Notes: generated by a model from the sequence alone, not told the origin. Numbered from the stretch's first letter, positions 26,831-36,544 are shown. The stretch is 64,000 nt of DNA from Noviherbaspirillum suwonense (GCF_900182955.1 NZ_FXUL01000010.1:124001-188000), one strand, 5' to 3'. A program made the numbers and translations.

Positions 26831-27355
26831 ATGAAATCCTCCGACCTGACCCCGATGCGCCGCCTTCGCGCATATGTCGCGCTGCCCGCCCTGCTGCTGC
26901 TGTCGGCCTGCGCCGGCCTTGGCGGGCCGCCGCTCGCGCCCGGCGCCACCGAAGCCGATGTCCTCGCCCGGCTCGGGCGTCCGACCCATGTCTACCCTGA
27001 TGGCGGCGGCCGCGTCCTTGAATACATGCATGGCCCGATGGGCCAGACCACCGACATGGCCCGCATCGGGCCGGACGGCCGGCTGCAGTCGATCGAGCAG
27101 GTGCTGACCATGGAAAAATTTGCCCGCATCGTTCCCGGCCAGACCCGCCAGGACGAGGTGCTGCGCACGGTCGGCGCGCCGAGCGAGATCCGGTTCTACC
27201 GGAACGTGGGCATGAACGGCTGGAATTACCCGTTCAAGGAAAGCAATACCTGGGATTCGATGATGACGATCTACATCGACGACACCGGCCTGGTGCGCCG
27301 CCTGGAAAACGGCCCCGACCCGCGCCGCATGCCGTCCGATTCCAACCGCAGCTAG
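26831..27355 (+). CDS. BamE/SmpA-like lipoprotein
   Basis: A 174-residue lipoprotein with lipobox LLSAC (Cys27). The mature part holds two SmpA/OmlA-like half-domains: PGATEADVLARLGRPTHVYP and later PGQTRQDEVLRTVGAPSEIR, each followed by a short beta segment. BamE itself is about 110 residues with one such domain, so this is a relative with a duplicated domain rather than BamE. Probably in the outer membrane facing the periplasm. It is divergent from the LysR gene. Function unknown. Confidence 0.75.
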   Translation: MKSSDLTPMRRLRAYVALPALLLLSACAGLGGPPLAPGATEADVLARLGRPTHVYPDGGGRVLEYMHGPMGQTTDMARIGPDGRLQSIEQVLTMEKFARIVPGQTRQDEVLRTVGAPSEIRFYRNVGMNGWNYPFKESNTWDSMMTIYIDDTGLVRRLENGPDPRRMPSDSNRS

Positions 27356-27614
27356 GCGCTCTCCCGGCAGCGACCAAAGCGGCCCGACCGCGCTGCCCGC
27401 AGCCGCGGATGACCGCTTGCCCCTGCCGCCCGCGGCGTCCGGGAAGACGGCGCCTGCCTGCCTTGCATCGCCGCAATGCTGCCGCCCGTCACTGGGCCGG
27501 CCCCCGACCCTCCCGCCGGGTGAACTTTGGATTCCCATGCCAGTCCATGCGACGGACCGATGTTGCCAGCCGGCGATTTCTGTCCGTCATTCAACGACCC
27601 ATGGAGTTTATCTT

Positions 27615-28274
27615 TTGAACATCAAACTGCCCTTCCTTCTCGCCACCGTTTCCATCGCCCTGACTGCCTGCGGCGGCGGCAATGCGGATGAAGGCGGCAC
27701 GCGCACGCTGGCTGCCTCCGCCGTGTCGGACGAGGCGACGCCGGCCAGCCAGCAGCTGGCCCGCCGCAGGGTCGTCACCACCCCGCCGGCCACGACCACG
27801 CCGACGACGCCGACCACCACCGCCCAGCTCGATCCGCGCCTCACCTGCGGCCTGCCCAATTTCCAGCAGGAGATCCTCGACCGGGTCAATCAGGCCCGCG
27901 CCGCCGGCCGCACCTGCGGCAGCACCAGCTACGGCCCGGCGCCGGCGCTGCGCTGGAACGGCGTGCTGTTCAATGCCGCCGGCGCGCATTCGACCGACAT
28001 GGCCGCCAACAATTACTTTTCCCATTCGAGCCAGGACGGCCGCAACCCGGGCCAGCGCATCACCGGCGCCGGCTACGCATGGAGCGCCTACGGCGAGAAC
28101 ATCGCCGCCGGCCAGGCCAGCGCGCAAGCGGTGGTCGACGGCTGGCTGGCCAGCCCCGGGCATTGCGCCAACATCATGAATGCGAGATACGCCGACATGG
28201 CCACCGCCTGCGTCGCCAGCAGCACATCCACCTACCGCACTTACTGGACCATGGACCTCGCACGGCCCTATTGA
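27615..28274 (+). CDS. CAP/SCP-domain lipoprotein
   Basis: A 219-residue secreted protein of the CAP (cysteine-rich secretory/pathogenesis-related) superfamily. The signal peptide ends in a lipobox (ALTAC); a Thr/Pro-rich linker follows, then the CAP domain with EILDRVNQARAAGRTCG, AAGAHSTDMAANNYFSHSSQ, RITGAGYAWSAYGENIAAGQ and WLASPGHCANIMNARYADM, including the conserved His and Glu residues. Bacterial members are poorly understood; some bind sterols or act on the cell surface. The start is a TTG at 27615, eight bases after GGAG; no ATG gives the signal peptide. Confidence 0.88.
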   Translation: MNIKLPFLLATVSIALTACGGGNADEGGTRTLAASAVSDEATPASQQLARRRVVTTPPATTTPTTPTTTAQLDPRLTCGLPNFQQEILDRVNQARAAGRTCGSTSYGPAPALRWNGVLFNAAGAHSTDMAANNYFSHSSQDGRNPGQRITGAGYAWSAYGENIAAGQASAQAVVDGWLASPGHCANIMNARYADMATACVASSTSTYRTYWTMDLARPY

Positions 28275-28314
28275 TACCGCCGGTCAATTTTTTTCACGCA
28301 CGCATTAAAGATTG

Positions 28315-28347
28315 TAAAGTTTCCGTACGTTAATATAACGCGGGCCT
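28315..28347 (+). promoter_or_regulatory. Possible flagellar sigma-28 promoter of the chemoreceptor gene
   Basis: TAAAGTTT at 28315-28322 is a perfect match to the sigma-28 (FliA) -35 consensus, as expected before a chemoreceptor gene. The matching -10 (GCCGATAA) is poor: TAATATAA occurs after eight instead of eleven bases. A sigma-70 promoter using the same AT-rich stretch is equally possible. Confidence 0.35.
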
Positions 28348-28429
28348 TCCGGGTTTGTATCGATGTAACCGAGACGCCGACCGCACACTGCGGCGGCATA
28401 ACAAAAAACCAATCTTTGAGCGTGCAACA

Positions 28430-30157
28430 ATGTCATTGTCAAATTTCAAAGTAAGCACCCGCCTGGCCGCCGGCTTCGGCATCGTCATCCTGCTGCTGGT
28501 CGGCATCATGGCGCTGGGAATCAACCGGCTGTCCGTCGTCAATGAGGCCACCGAAGTCATCAGCAAGCAGCGCTATCCGGTGATCCGCCTGGCCTTCATG
28601 GTCAACAGCGACATCAGCGCCATCGCCATTTCGATGCGCAACACCGTGCTGACCGAAAACGAGGACGTGGTCAAGCGCGAGGTGGAAAGCATCAAGGCGG
28701 CGTCGGCCCGCATCACCGCCAACCTTGACACGATAGGCAAGGGCCTCAGCACCGAAAAAGGCAAGGCGCTGTTCAAGACCATCGTCGACGCCCGCGCGCC
28801 CTACCAGGCGCACCAGAAGGAATTCATCGCGATGGTCACCGAGGGCCGCAGCGCGATGGCCACCAACCTGCTGATGATGACGATGCAGAAGGAGCAGGCC
28901 GCCTACATGGCCTCGGTGCAGAGCCTGGTCACGCTGGGCGACAAGCTGGTGGACCAGGCCAGCCAGGATTCGGTCGCCGTCTACGAGAGCGGCCGGATGG
29001 TGATGATGGCGCTCGCCGCGGCGGCCATCGTGTTCGCCGCCGTCTTCGCCTGGATGCTCAGCCGCAGCATCACCCGTCCGCTGCAGCGCGCCGTCGAGAT
29101 TGCGCGCACCGTCGCCAGCGGCGACCTGTCGCAGAAATCCGGGGCGACCAGCCGCGACGAGACCGGCCAGCTGATGCTGGCGCTGCAGGAAATGACGGCC
29201 AGCCTGGTCGGCATCGTCAACAACGTCCGGCGCGGCACCGACAGCATCGCCGTCTCGTCGCGCGAGATCGCGGCAGGCAACATGGACCTGTCCTCGCGCA
29301 CCGAACAGCAGGCCAGCTCGCTGGAAGAAACCGCGTCGGCAATGGAAGAACTCACCGCGACCGTGAAGCAGAACGCCGACAATGCGCGCCAGGCCAACCA
29401 GCTCGCGCTGACCGCGTCCGGCGTGGCCAGCGAGGGCGGCCAGGTGGTCGACCGGGTGGTCGACACCATGGTCGCGATCGACGCGTCGTCGCGCAAGATC
29501 GTCGACATCATCAGCGTCATCGACGGCATTGCCTTCCAGACCAATATCCTGGCGCTGAACGCGGCGGTCGAAGCCGCCCGCGCCGGCGAACAGGGCCGCG
29601 GTTTCGCGGTGGTCGCGGCGGAAGTGCGCAGCCTCGCGCAGCGCTCGGCCGCGGCGGCCCGCGAGATCAAGGGGCTGATCGGCGACTCGGTGGAAAAGGT
29701 CGAAACCGGCGGCAAGCTGGTCCGTCAGGCCGGCGCGACCATCCGCGAGGTCGTCGTCAGCGTGCAGCGGGTGACCGACATCATGGCCGAGATCACCGCG
29801 GCCAGCAACGAGCAGAGCGCCGGCATCGAGCAGGTCAATTACGCGATTTCGCAGATGGACCAGGTCACGCAGCAGAATGCCGCGCTGGTGGAGGAAGCGG
29901 CGGCGGCGGCCGGCTCGATGCAGGAGCAGGCGGCGACGCTGGCCGGCGTGGTCGGCGCATTCCGGCTGGATGCGGCGGACCGGCAGGCTTTGATGCCCGC
30001 GATGATTTCGCCGGCGGATGCACCGGCCCCGGCATCAGCCCCGGCCCGCGCGCCGGCAACGGCAGCGCCCCGGCCCGCGCGGCCTGCCGCCGTGGTCCCG
30101 GCGGCGCCCCGGCCTGCCGCAGCCGCCACGCACGGCGGCGACTGGGAAGAGTTCTGA
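28430..30157 (+). CDS. Methyl-accepting chemotaxis protein
   Basis: A 575-residue inner-membrane chemoreceptor: membrane helix about 12-30, four-helix-bundle periplasmic sensor to about 190, second helix about 192-212, HAMP, then the cytoplasmic signalling coiled coil. The hairpin tip [26 protein letters not shown]... is the hallmark CheA/CheW contact site (residues near 370-400). The C-terminus has an Ala/Pro-rich flexible tail ending DWEEF, a variant of the CheR/CheB-docking pentapeptide NWETF. Related to Tsr/Tar-type receptors; the ligand is unknown. ATG at 28430 precedes [16 protein letters not shown], the standard start. Confidence 0.95.
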   Translation: MSLSNFKVSTRLAAGFGIVILLLVGIMALGINRLSVVNEATEVISKQRYPVIRLAFMVNSDISAIAISMRNTVLTENEDVVKREVESIKAASARITANLDTIGKGLSTEKGKALFKTIVDARAPYQAHQKEFIAMVTEGRSAMATNLLMMTMQKEQAAYMASVQSLVTLGDKLVDQASQDSVAVYESGRMVMMALAAAAIVFAAVFAWMLSRSITRPLQRAVEIARTVASGDLSQKSGATSRDETGQLMLALQEMTASLVGIVNNVRRGTDSIAVSSREIAAGNMDLSSRTEQQASSLEETASAMEELTATVKQNADNARQANQLALTASGVASEGGQVVDRVVDTMVAIDASSRKIVDIISVIDGIAFQTNILALNAAVEAARAGEQGRGFAVVAAEVRSLAQRSAAAAREIKGLIGDSVEKVETGGKLVRQAGATIREVVVSVQRVTDIMAEITAASNEQSAGIEQVNYAISQMDQVTQQNAALVEEAAAAAGSMQEQAATLAGVVGAFRLDAADRQALMPAMISPADAPAPASAPARAPATAAPRPARPAAVVPAAPRPAAAATHGGDWEEF

Positions 30158-30160
30158 GAG

Positions 30161-30181
30161 TTTTGCCGCACCGCGGCAAAA
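30161..30181. terminator. Hairpin after the chemoreceptor gene
   Basis: TTTTGCCGC (30161-30169) and GCGGCAAAA (30173-30181) form a 9-bp stem with a 3-base loop three bases after the stop codon. The A/T ends give a short U tract within the stem in either direction. Confidence 0.45.
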
Positions 30182-30288
30182 ATCCGGGAACCCGGCGCCG
30201 CCGCGCCGCTCTGACTCCGACAGCGGCGGCCCCCTGCGCCGGGCATCATGCCTGGCGCCGCACCGCCTGCCATCGAGGAGGCGGCGCC

Positions 30289-30498
30289 ATGAAAAATCCC
30301 TGGGGCAAGAAGAATCCCTTTCTCAGCATGTGGCTGTCCGGCGCCAACGCCATTGCCAGCGCGGCGCGAGGCCGCGCCACCGCCGAAGCGAAGCGGCAGG
30401 CCTCGGCCGCCGTGACCCGCGGCGCCAAAGAGGCGACCAGGCAGATGACCGACGCGCTCACCGGCAAGCCGCCGGCGAAAAAACGCCGCAAGCGCTAG
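30289..30498 (+). CDS. Small basic conserved-type protein, function unknown
   Basis: A 69-residue protein: MKNPWGKKNPFLSMWLSGAN, an Ala-rich amphipathic middle with repeated AKRQASAA-type segments (phasin-like in composition), and a very basic tail PPAKKRRKR that could bind nucleic acid or an acidic surface. The ATG at 30289 has GAGGAGG upstream. The gene lies between the chemoreceptor and the convergent AMP nucleosidase gene. I recognise no domain; the Ala/Lys composition recalls PHB-granule-associated proteins, but that is weak. Confidence 0.65.
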   Translation: MKNPWGKKNPFLSMWLSGANAIASAARGRATAEAKRQASAAVTRGAKEATRQMTDALTGKPPAKKRRKR

Positions 30499-30505
30499 GC
30501 CGGCA

Positions 30506-32002
30506 TTACTGGAACGCCACTTCCGCGAAGCTGCGCAGCTTCCTGCTGTGCAGGCTGTCGAGGCCATTTTCCCTGAGCAGTTCCGCCGCCCGGATGCCGA
30601 TGCGCAGGTGCTGGTCCACCCGCTGCCGGTAGAACTGGTTGGCCATGCCGGGCAGCTTGATCTCGCCGTGCAGCGGCTTGTCGGACACGCACAGCAGCGT
30701 GCCGTAGGGCACCCGGAAGCGGAAGCCGTTGGCGGCGATGGTCGCGCTTTCCATGTCCAGCGCCACGGCCCGGCTCTGGCTGAAGCGGCGTTCGGGCGTG
30801 CGGTGCGGCAGCAGTTCCCAGTTGCGGTTGTCGGTGCTGGCCACGGTGCCGGTGCGCATGATGCGCTTGAGGTCGGGGCCGGACAGGCGGGTCACTTCGG
30901 CCACCGCCTTTTCCAGCGCCAGCTGGATCTCGGCCAGCGCCGGTATCGGCACCCACAGCGGCAGGTCTTCGTCCAGCACATGGTCTTCCCGCACATAGCC
31001 GTGCGCCAGCACGTAGTCGCCCAGCTGCTGGGTGTTGCGCAGGCCCGCGCAGTGGCCCAGCATCAGCCACGCATGCGGCCGCAGAACCGCCACGTGGTCG
31101 GTGATGGTCTTCGCATTGGCCGGGCCGACGCCGATGTTGATCATGGTGATGCCGCTGCCGTCGGCCCGCACCAGGTGGTAGCCCGGCATCTGCGGCAGCC
31201 GCGGCGGCGCCATGCCGCGCTCGTCGTTCGGCTGCGCCGGCTGGCCGGCGCGGCGCGTGACCAGGTTGCCCGGCTCGACGAAGGCGATGTAGCCGTCGTC
31301 GCCCTCCATTGCGCTGCACATGATTTCCTGGCCGAGCTTGATGAATTCGTCGATGTAGAACTGGTAGTTCGTGAACAGCACGAAGTTCTGGAAATGTTCG
31401 GGCGCGGTGCCGGTGTAATGGCGCAGCCGCTGCAGCGAGTAGTCGACGCGCGGCGCGGTAAACAGCGACAGCGGATGCGGCTGGCCGGGCGGAATGTCGT
31501 CGGTGCCGTTGGCGATGCCGTCGTCCATCGTCGACAGGTCGGGCAGGTCGAACAGGTCGCGCATGCGCTGCAGCCGGTCGGCCGCCATGTCGGCCTCGAC
31601 ATGGTCGTGCTCGGCGAACGAAAAATGCACCGGGATGGGCTGCGCGCTGGTGCCGACCTCCAGCTGCACGTCCTGCCCGCCATGGTTCTTCAGCAGCAGC
31701 CTGAACTGCTGCAGGTAATAGTTGCCGAACAGGTCGGGCCGGGTCAGCGTGGTCTCGTAGGTGCCCGGGCCGGCGACGAAGCCGTAGGACAGCCGCGAGT
31801 CGGCCGGCCGGCTGGTCAGCGTATGCACCCGCACGAACGGATAGCAGGCACGCACCGGGGTCGTCAGGTTTTCGCCGCGGATGAATTCCTGCAGGTGGCG
31901 GCGCAGGTGCCGTATGCCGTTGTCGTAAATGGCGCGGACCTGTTCGAGCGCGGCGGCCGGATCGTCGAAGCGGGTGGTGGCGATGAATTGCGGTGTCAGC
32001 AT
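30506..32002 (-). CDS. amn: AMP nucleosidase
   Basis: Hydrolyses AMP to adenine and ribose-5-phosphate, regulating adenylate pools. The 498-residue product has the N-terminal regulatory domain specific to Amn (RHLQEFIRGE to about residue 190) and the C-terminal nucleoside-phosphorylase-fold domain with INIGVGPANAKTITDH, MLGHCAGLRN and the active-site DMESATIAANGFRFRVPYG. E. coli Amn is of similar length. The ATG at 32002 has GGAG seven bases upstream and gives MLTPQFIATTRFDDP. It ends seven bases from the small basic protein gene and is divergent from kup. Confidence 0.95.
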   Translation of the reverse strand: MLTPQFIATTRFDDPAAALEQVRAIYDNGIRHLRRHLQEFIRGENLTTPVRACYPFVRVHTLTSRPADSRLSYGFVAGPGTYETTLTRPDLFGNYYLQQFRLLLKNHGGQDVQLEVGTSAQPIPVHFSFAEHDHVEADMAADRLQRMRDLFDLPDLSTMDDGIANGTDDIPPGQPHPLSLFTAPRVDYSLQRLRHYTGTAPEHFQNFVLFTNYQFYIDEFIKLGQEIMCSAMEGDDGYIAFVEPGNLVTRRAGQPAQPNDERGMAPPRLPQMPGYHLVRADGSGITMINIGVGPANAKTITDHVAVLRPHAWLMLGHCAGLRNTQQLGDYVLAHGYVREDHVLDEDLPLWVPIPALAEIQLALEKAVAEVTRLSGPDLKRIMRTGTVASTDNRNWELLPHRTPERRFSQSRAVALDMESATIAANGFRFRVPYGTLLCVSDKPLHGEIKLPGMANQFYRQRVDQHLRIGIRAAELLRENGLDSLHSRKLRSFAEVAFQ

Positions 32003-32178
32003 GCTGGGCTCCGGTGTCGGTTTGGCGGGATGATGGACCTGCCGTTGCAAGAAGCGTTCCCTGCCATTGTAAGGCGAGCGCAGGGACGCGATTTTTACGC
32101 CATTTTTATATGCGCCCCCGTATCGTGTCTATCCGGCAAGCGCAATGCGCGGCCGGCCAACTTCGACCGGGGCCAGCC

Positions 32179-34062
32179 TTGACCACGCAATCCAGCAGCA
32201 GCGCCAGCAGCATCCGCACCCTCACCATCGCCGCCATCGGCATCGTCTACGGCGACATCGGCACCAGCCCGCTGTACACCATGAAGGAAGTGTTCTCCGC
32301 CGAGCACGGCATCGCGCTCAACCAGGCCAACCTGCTCGGCGTGGTGTCCCTGATCGTCTGGGGGCTGACCATCATCGTATCCCTGAAATATGTCACGCTG
32401 ATTTTGCGGGCAGACAATCGCGGCGAAGGCGGCGTCATGTCGCTGATGGCGCTGGCGCTGGAGTCGGTCACAGCAAAGTCGCGCTGGACCACGCCGCTGA
32501 TGCTGGTCGGCCTGGCGGGCGCCGCGCTGTTCTACGGCGACGGCGTGATCACGCCGGCGATCTCGGTGCTGTCGGCCATCGAGGGCCTCGAGGTGGCGAC
32601 GCCGGCGATGAAGCCCTACGTGGTGCCGCTGACCGTGGCGGTGCTGGTCGGGCTCTACCTGCTGCAGAGCAAGGGCACCGGCGGCATCGGCAGGTGGTTC
32701 GGGCCTGTCATCATCGTGTGGTTCGCCGCGCTGGCCGGCATGGGCGTGGTCAACATCGCGCAGCGGCCCGACATCCTGGCCGCGCTCAACCCGTGGCATG
32801 CGATCGACTTCCTGCTGCGCAACCGCTGGCTGGCCTTCGTGTCGCTGGGCGCGGTGGTGCTGGCCTTCACCGGCGCCGAGGCGCTGTATGCCGACATGGG
32901 CCACTTCGGCAAGCGGCCGATACGGCTGGCCTGGTTCATGGTGGTGTTCCCGGCGCTGGCGCTCAATTACCTGGGCCAGGGCGCGCTGCTGCTGGCGCGG
33001 CCGGAAGCGATCGCCAACCCGTTCTACGCGCAGCTGGGCGCGTGGAGCATCTACCCGCTGGTGGCGCTGTCCACGGTGGCCACCGTGATCGCATCGCAGG
33101 CCACCATCTCGGGCACGTTCTCGGTGACCCAGCAGGCCATCGCGTTGGGCTTCCTGCCGCGCATGCGGGTGCTGTACACCTCGCAGCAGGAGATGGGCCA
33201 GATCTACATCCCGGTGGTGAACTGGCTGCAGCTCATCGTCGTGATCCTGGTCGTGGTCGGCTTCGGCTCCTCCTCCGGCATCGCCTCGGCCTACGGCATC
33301 GCGGTCACCGCGACCATGATGACCACCACCGTGCTGACCTTCTTCGTCATCCGCTACCGCTGGAAGTACAACCTGTTCCTGTGCTGGGCCGCCACCGGCT
33401 TCTTCCTGCTGATCGACGTCGCCTTCTTTTCCGCCAATACCCTCAAGATCCTGCATGGCGGCTGGTTCCCGCTGCTGCTGGGCGGCTGCATGATGACCGT
33501 GATGCTGACCTGGAAGCGCGGCCGCGCGCTGCTGTTCGGCAGCCTGCAGCGGCACGCGATCCCGCTGGGCGACTTCCTGCAGTCGCTGTTCGTGGCGCCG
33601 CCGGCGCGGGTCGAGGGCACGGCCGTGTTCTTCCGCGCCGAAGGCGACGGCGTGCCGCATGCGATGCTGCACAACCTGGCCCACAACAAGGTGCTGCACG
33701 AGCGCACGCTGTTCCTGACCGTCTACAATCGCGACGTGCCCCGGGTGCCGCTGGCCGAGCGCGTCACCGTGACGCCGCTCGGGCACCAGTGCTTCCAGGT
33801 CGACGTGCGCTACGGCTTCAATGACGAGCGCGACATACCGCAGGCGCTGGCGCTGTGCGCCGAACAGGGACTGGAAACGGAAATCATGGCAACCTCCTTC
33901 TTCATCGCGCGCCAGAATATCCTGTCCACCGCCGCCGGCGGCATGGCGCGCTGGCGCGAGTCGCTGTTCGCCGCGATGTCGCGCAATGCGCGCGATGCGG
34001 CGGATTACTACCGGGTGCCCGCCAACCGCGTGATCGAACTCGGCACCCAGGTGGAAATCTGA
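32179..34062 (+). CDS. kup: Low-affinity potassium transporter Kup
   Basis: Proton-coupled potassium importer of the inner membrane. About 627 residues with twelve membrane helices and a cytoplasmic C-terminal domain; the N-terminal family signature IGIVYGDIGTSPLYTMKEVF is intact, as are NRGEGGVMSLMALAL and ALYADMGHFGKRPIRLAWF. The start is uncertain: TTG at 32179 gives a protein of the usual length and typical beginning, while the in-frame ATG at 32110 would add 23 residues with no homologue-like sequence. It is followed by a KdpD-like kinase and KdpE-like regulator on the same strand, an unusual partner set for kup. Confidence 0.95.
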   Translation: MTTQSSSSASSIRTLTIAAIGIVYGDIGTSPLYTMKEVFSAEHGIALNQANLLGVVSLIVWGLTIIVSLKYVTLILRADNRGEGGVMSLMALALESVTAKSRWTTPLMLVGLAGAALFYGDGVITPAISVLSAIEGLEVATPAMKPYVVPLTVAVLVGLYLLQSKGTGGIGRWFGPVIIVWFAALAGMGVVNIAQRPDILAALNPWHAIDFLLRNRWLAFVSLGAVVLAFTGAEALYADMGHFGKRPIRLAWFMVVFPALALNYLGQGALLLARPEAIANPFYAQLGAWSIYPLVALSTVATVIASQATISGTFSVTQQAIALGFLPRMRVLYTSQQEMGQIYIPVVNWLQLIVVILVVVGFGSSSGIASAYGIAVTATMMTTTVLTFFVIRYRWKYNLFLCWAATGFFLLIDVAFFSANTLKILHGGWFPLLLGGCMMTVMLTWKRGRALLFGSLQRHAIPLGDFLQSLFVAPPARVEGTAVFFRAEGDGVPHAMLHNLAHNKVLHERTLFLTVYNRDVPRVPLAERVTVTPLGHQCFQVDVRYGFNDERDIPQALALCAEQGLETEIMATSFFIARQNILSTAAGGMARWRESLFAAMSRNARDAADYYRVPANRVIELGTQVEI

Positions 34063-34115
34063 CCATCCCGCAACCCTAAAAACCCGCCTGGCTGACAGGC
34101 TAACGAGCAGGACCG

Positions 34116-35645
34116 ATGAACCGACCCGCGCAATCCGCACTCGACCTGGCCGACCGGCAGCCGCCGCGCATCGGCCCCTGGCTATGGACCGCGGCGGGCT
34201 GCGCCGCGGCCACCCTGCTGGCGATGGCGCTGCGCCCGTGGCTGGCGCCGGAAAACCTGGTGATGCTGTACCTGATGGAAGTGGTGCTGGTGGCCGTGCG
34301 GCTGGACCGCATGCAGGCCGTGGCCGCGTCCTTCCTGGCGGTGGCGGCATTCGACCTGTTCGTGGTGCCGCCCTACTATTCGCTCGGCGTCGAGGACAGC
34401 CAGTACCTGCTGACCTTCGCCATCATGCTGACCGTGGCGCTGATCATCAGCGGTCTCACCAGCAGCCTCAAGATGCAGGCCAGCCTGGCGGAATACCGGG
34501 CGCGGCGCGCCGCGGCGCTGTTCGAGCTGTCGGGCGCGCTGTCGGCCGCGCTGACCCGCTCCCAGGTGGTGGAAGCCGGCTGCAGCCACCTGCAGGCGCT
34601 GTTCGACGCGCCCGCGCTGCTGCTGCTGGCCGACCGCGACGGCCGCCTGCAGGCGCCGGAAGGCGCGGCGCCGCCCTCGCCCGCCGTGCTGGCCGCGGCC
34701 GCGAAAATGATGGAGGACGACGGCGCGCCGCCGCCAGGCAGCGACGCCATCTACCTGCCGCTGCGCGCGCCGATGCGGCTGCGCGGCGTGCTGCTGCTGC
34801 AGCAGGCCGCCGCGCAGGTGCAGCCCGAGATGCTGCAGCTGCTGCAGACCTGCGCCGCGCAGATCGCGCTGGCGGTCGAGCGCGTGCATTACGTCGATGT
34901 CGCCCATGCCACGCAGGTCGAGATGGCGTCCGAGCGGCTGCGCAATTCGCTGTTGAGCGCGATCTCGCATGACGTGCGCACGCCGCTGACCGCCATCGTC
35001 GGCCTGTCCGGCACGCTGGCCGGCAGCCCGGCGCTGCCGCCCGAATCGCGCCAGGAGCTGGCCGAAGCCATCGAGGAGGAGGCGCTGCGCATGGAGCAGC
35101 TGGTGACCAACCTGCTCGACATGGCGCGGCTGCAGGCCGGCCCGGTGCAGCTGAACCGGCAGTGGCAGATGCTGGAGGAAGTGGTGGGCAGCGCGCTGAG
35201 CCTGCAGGCGCGCAGCCTGGCCGGCCGCCGCGTCGACCTGCGGCTTGCGCCCGCGCTGCCGCCGCTGGCGCTGGACGCGGTGCTGATCGAGCGCGTGCTG
35301 TGCAACCTGCTGGCCAACGCCAGCCGGATGGCGCCCGACGGCAGCCCGCTGGCAATCGAGGCTCGCCTCGACGGCGACATGGTGGAAGTCGCGCTCGAGG
35401 ACCGCGGGCCGGGCGTCGCGCCGGCCGACCGCGAGCGCATCTTCGACAAGTTCAGCCGCGGCCACCCGGAAAGCACGGGCTCCGGCATGGGCCTGGGCCT
35501 GTCGATCTGCCGCGCCATCGTCGAGGCCCACGGCGGCCGCATCCGGGTCGAGCCGGGCGCGGACGGCGGCGCGCGTTTCCTGTTCACGCTGCCGGTCGGA
35601 AGCCCGCCGGACGAACGCCTGCTCGACGAAGCCGCGACGCCATGA
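34116..35645 (+). CDS. KdpD-like sensor histidine kinase lacking the N-terminal KdpD and Usp domains
   Basis: A 509-residue kinase equal to the C-terminal part of KdpD: four closely spaced membrane helices of the DUF4118 type (about 22-115), a GAF-like domain (about 130-260), then the dimerisation domain with SAISHDVRTPLTAIVG (phospho-acceptor His285) and the ATPase domain with NLLANASRM, DRGPGVAPADRERIFDKFSR and GMGLGLSICRAIVEAHGG. KdpD proper is about 890 residues and has cytoplasmic KdpD and universal-stress domains before the membrane part; both are missing. Coupled to the KdpE-like gene by an ATGA. It lies 53 bases after kup, suggesting control of potassium uptake through Kup rather than Kdp. 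Confidence 0.9.
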   Translation: MNRPAQSALDLADRQPPRIGPWLWTAAGCAAATLLAMALRPWLAPENLVMLYLMEVVLVAVRLDRMQAVAASFLAVAAFDLFVVPPYYSLGVEDSQYLLTFAIMLTVALIISGLTSSLKMQASLAEYRARRAAALFELSGALSAALTRSQVVEAGCSHLQALFDAPALLLLADRDGRLQAPEGAAPPSPAVLAAAAKMMEDDGAPPPGSDAIYLPLRAPMRLRGVLLLQQAAAQVQPEMLQLLQTCAAQIALAVERVHYVDVAHATQVEMASERLRNSLLSAISHDVRTPLTAIVGLSGTLAGSPALPPESRQELAEAIEEEALRMEQLVTNLLDMARLQAGPVQLNRQWQMLEEVVGSALSLQARSLAGRRVDLRLAPALPPLALDAVLIERVLCNLLANASRMAPDGSPLAIEARLDGDMVEVALEDRGPGVAPADRERIFDKFSRGHPESTGSGMGLGLSICRAIVEAHGGRIRVEPGADGGARFLFTLPVGSPPDERLLDEAATP

Positions 35646-36352
35646 ACCTGCCCGATGCCGACAGCGCGCCGCCGGCGCACATCCTGCTGATCGAGGACGA
35701 GCGGCAGATACGCCGCTTCGTGCGCCTGACCCTGCAGGCCGCGCAGATGCGCGTGTCCGAGGCCGAGACCGGGCGCGAGGGCCTGGCGCTGGCCCGCCGC
35801 CAGCCCGACCTGATCCTGCTCGACCTGGGCCTGCCCGACATGGACGGGGTGGACCTGATACGCCAGCTGCGCAGCTGGAGCACGGTGCCGGTCATCGTGC
35901 TCTCCGCCCGCAGCGCCGAGGCGAAGAAGGTCGAGGCCCTCGACGCCGGCGCCGACGACTACCTGACCAAGCCCTTCGGCAATCCCGAACTGCTGGCCCG
36001 CATCCGCGTCCACCTGCGCAAGCGCCATGCGCCCGTCGGCGCGGACCTGCCGGTGCTCGCCTTCGGCGCGGTGGTCGTGGACCTGGCGCAGCGCAGCGTC
36101 ACCCGCGACGGCCAGCCCCTGCACCTGACCCCGATCGAATTCAGGCTGCTGGCGACGCTCGCCCGCCATGCCGGACGGGTGCTGACGCATACCCAGCTGC
36201 TGCGGGAAGTCTGGGGGCCGGGACACGCGGAGCGCAGCCATTACCTGCGGGTCTACATGGGCCACCTGCGGCAGAAGATCGAAGCCGATCCGGCGCGGCC
36301 GGTGCACATCATCACCGAGACGGGCGTGGGTTACCGGCTGATGACAGGTTGA
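35642..36352 (+). CDS. KdpE-like OmpR-family response regulator
   Basis: A 236-residue regulator: receiver domain with HILLIEDERQIRRFVR, phospho-acceptor Asp61 in LILLDLGLPDMDG and Lys in DYLTKPFGNPELLARIR, then the winged-helix domain with LTPIEFRLLATLARHAG, LREVWGPGHAERSHYLRVYM and the end TETGVGYRLM. The wording is that of KdpE, which activates potassium transport genes when K+ is low. Its ATG overlaps the kinase stop in ATGA (35642-35645). No kdpFABC genes are in the window. Confidence 0.92.
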   Translation: MNLPDADSAPPAHILLIEDERQIRRFVRLTLQAAQMRVSEAETGREGLALARRQPDLILLDLGLPDMDGVDLIRQLRSWSTVPVIVLSARSAEAKKVEALDAGADDYLTKPFGNPELLARIRVHLRKRHAPVGADLPVLAFGAVVVDLAQRSVTRDGQPLHLTPIEFRLLATLARHAGRVLTHTQLLREVWGPGHAERSHYLRVYMGHLRQKIEADPARPVHIITETGVGYRLMTG

Positions 36353-36412
36353 ACGGGGGAGTGGCGGAGGGCCGGGTGTCGCGGGCGGGCCGGGTTGACC
36401 GGCTTGACGCAG

Positions 36413-36437
36413 TCGAGGCCACGGATCGTGGCCTCGA
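36413..36437. terminator. Bidirectional hairpin between the KdpE-like and M20 genes
   Basis: TCGAGGCCACG (36413-36423) and CGTGGCCTCGA (36427-36437) are perfect 11-bp arms with a 3-base loop, 61 bases after the regulator's stop and in the gap between two convergent genes. No U run follows, but the position suits a shared terminator. Confidence 0.5.
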
Positions 36438-36544
36438 GGATGTACAGCAGTCGCTGCATCTGCCCCGGAGACAGCCGGCGGCGGACGCGCAAGGATCGTT
36501 GCAGGCGACCGGCATGACCGATCGCCCGCTCGCCTGCTGGTCTT

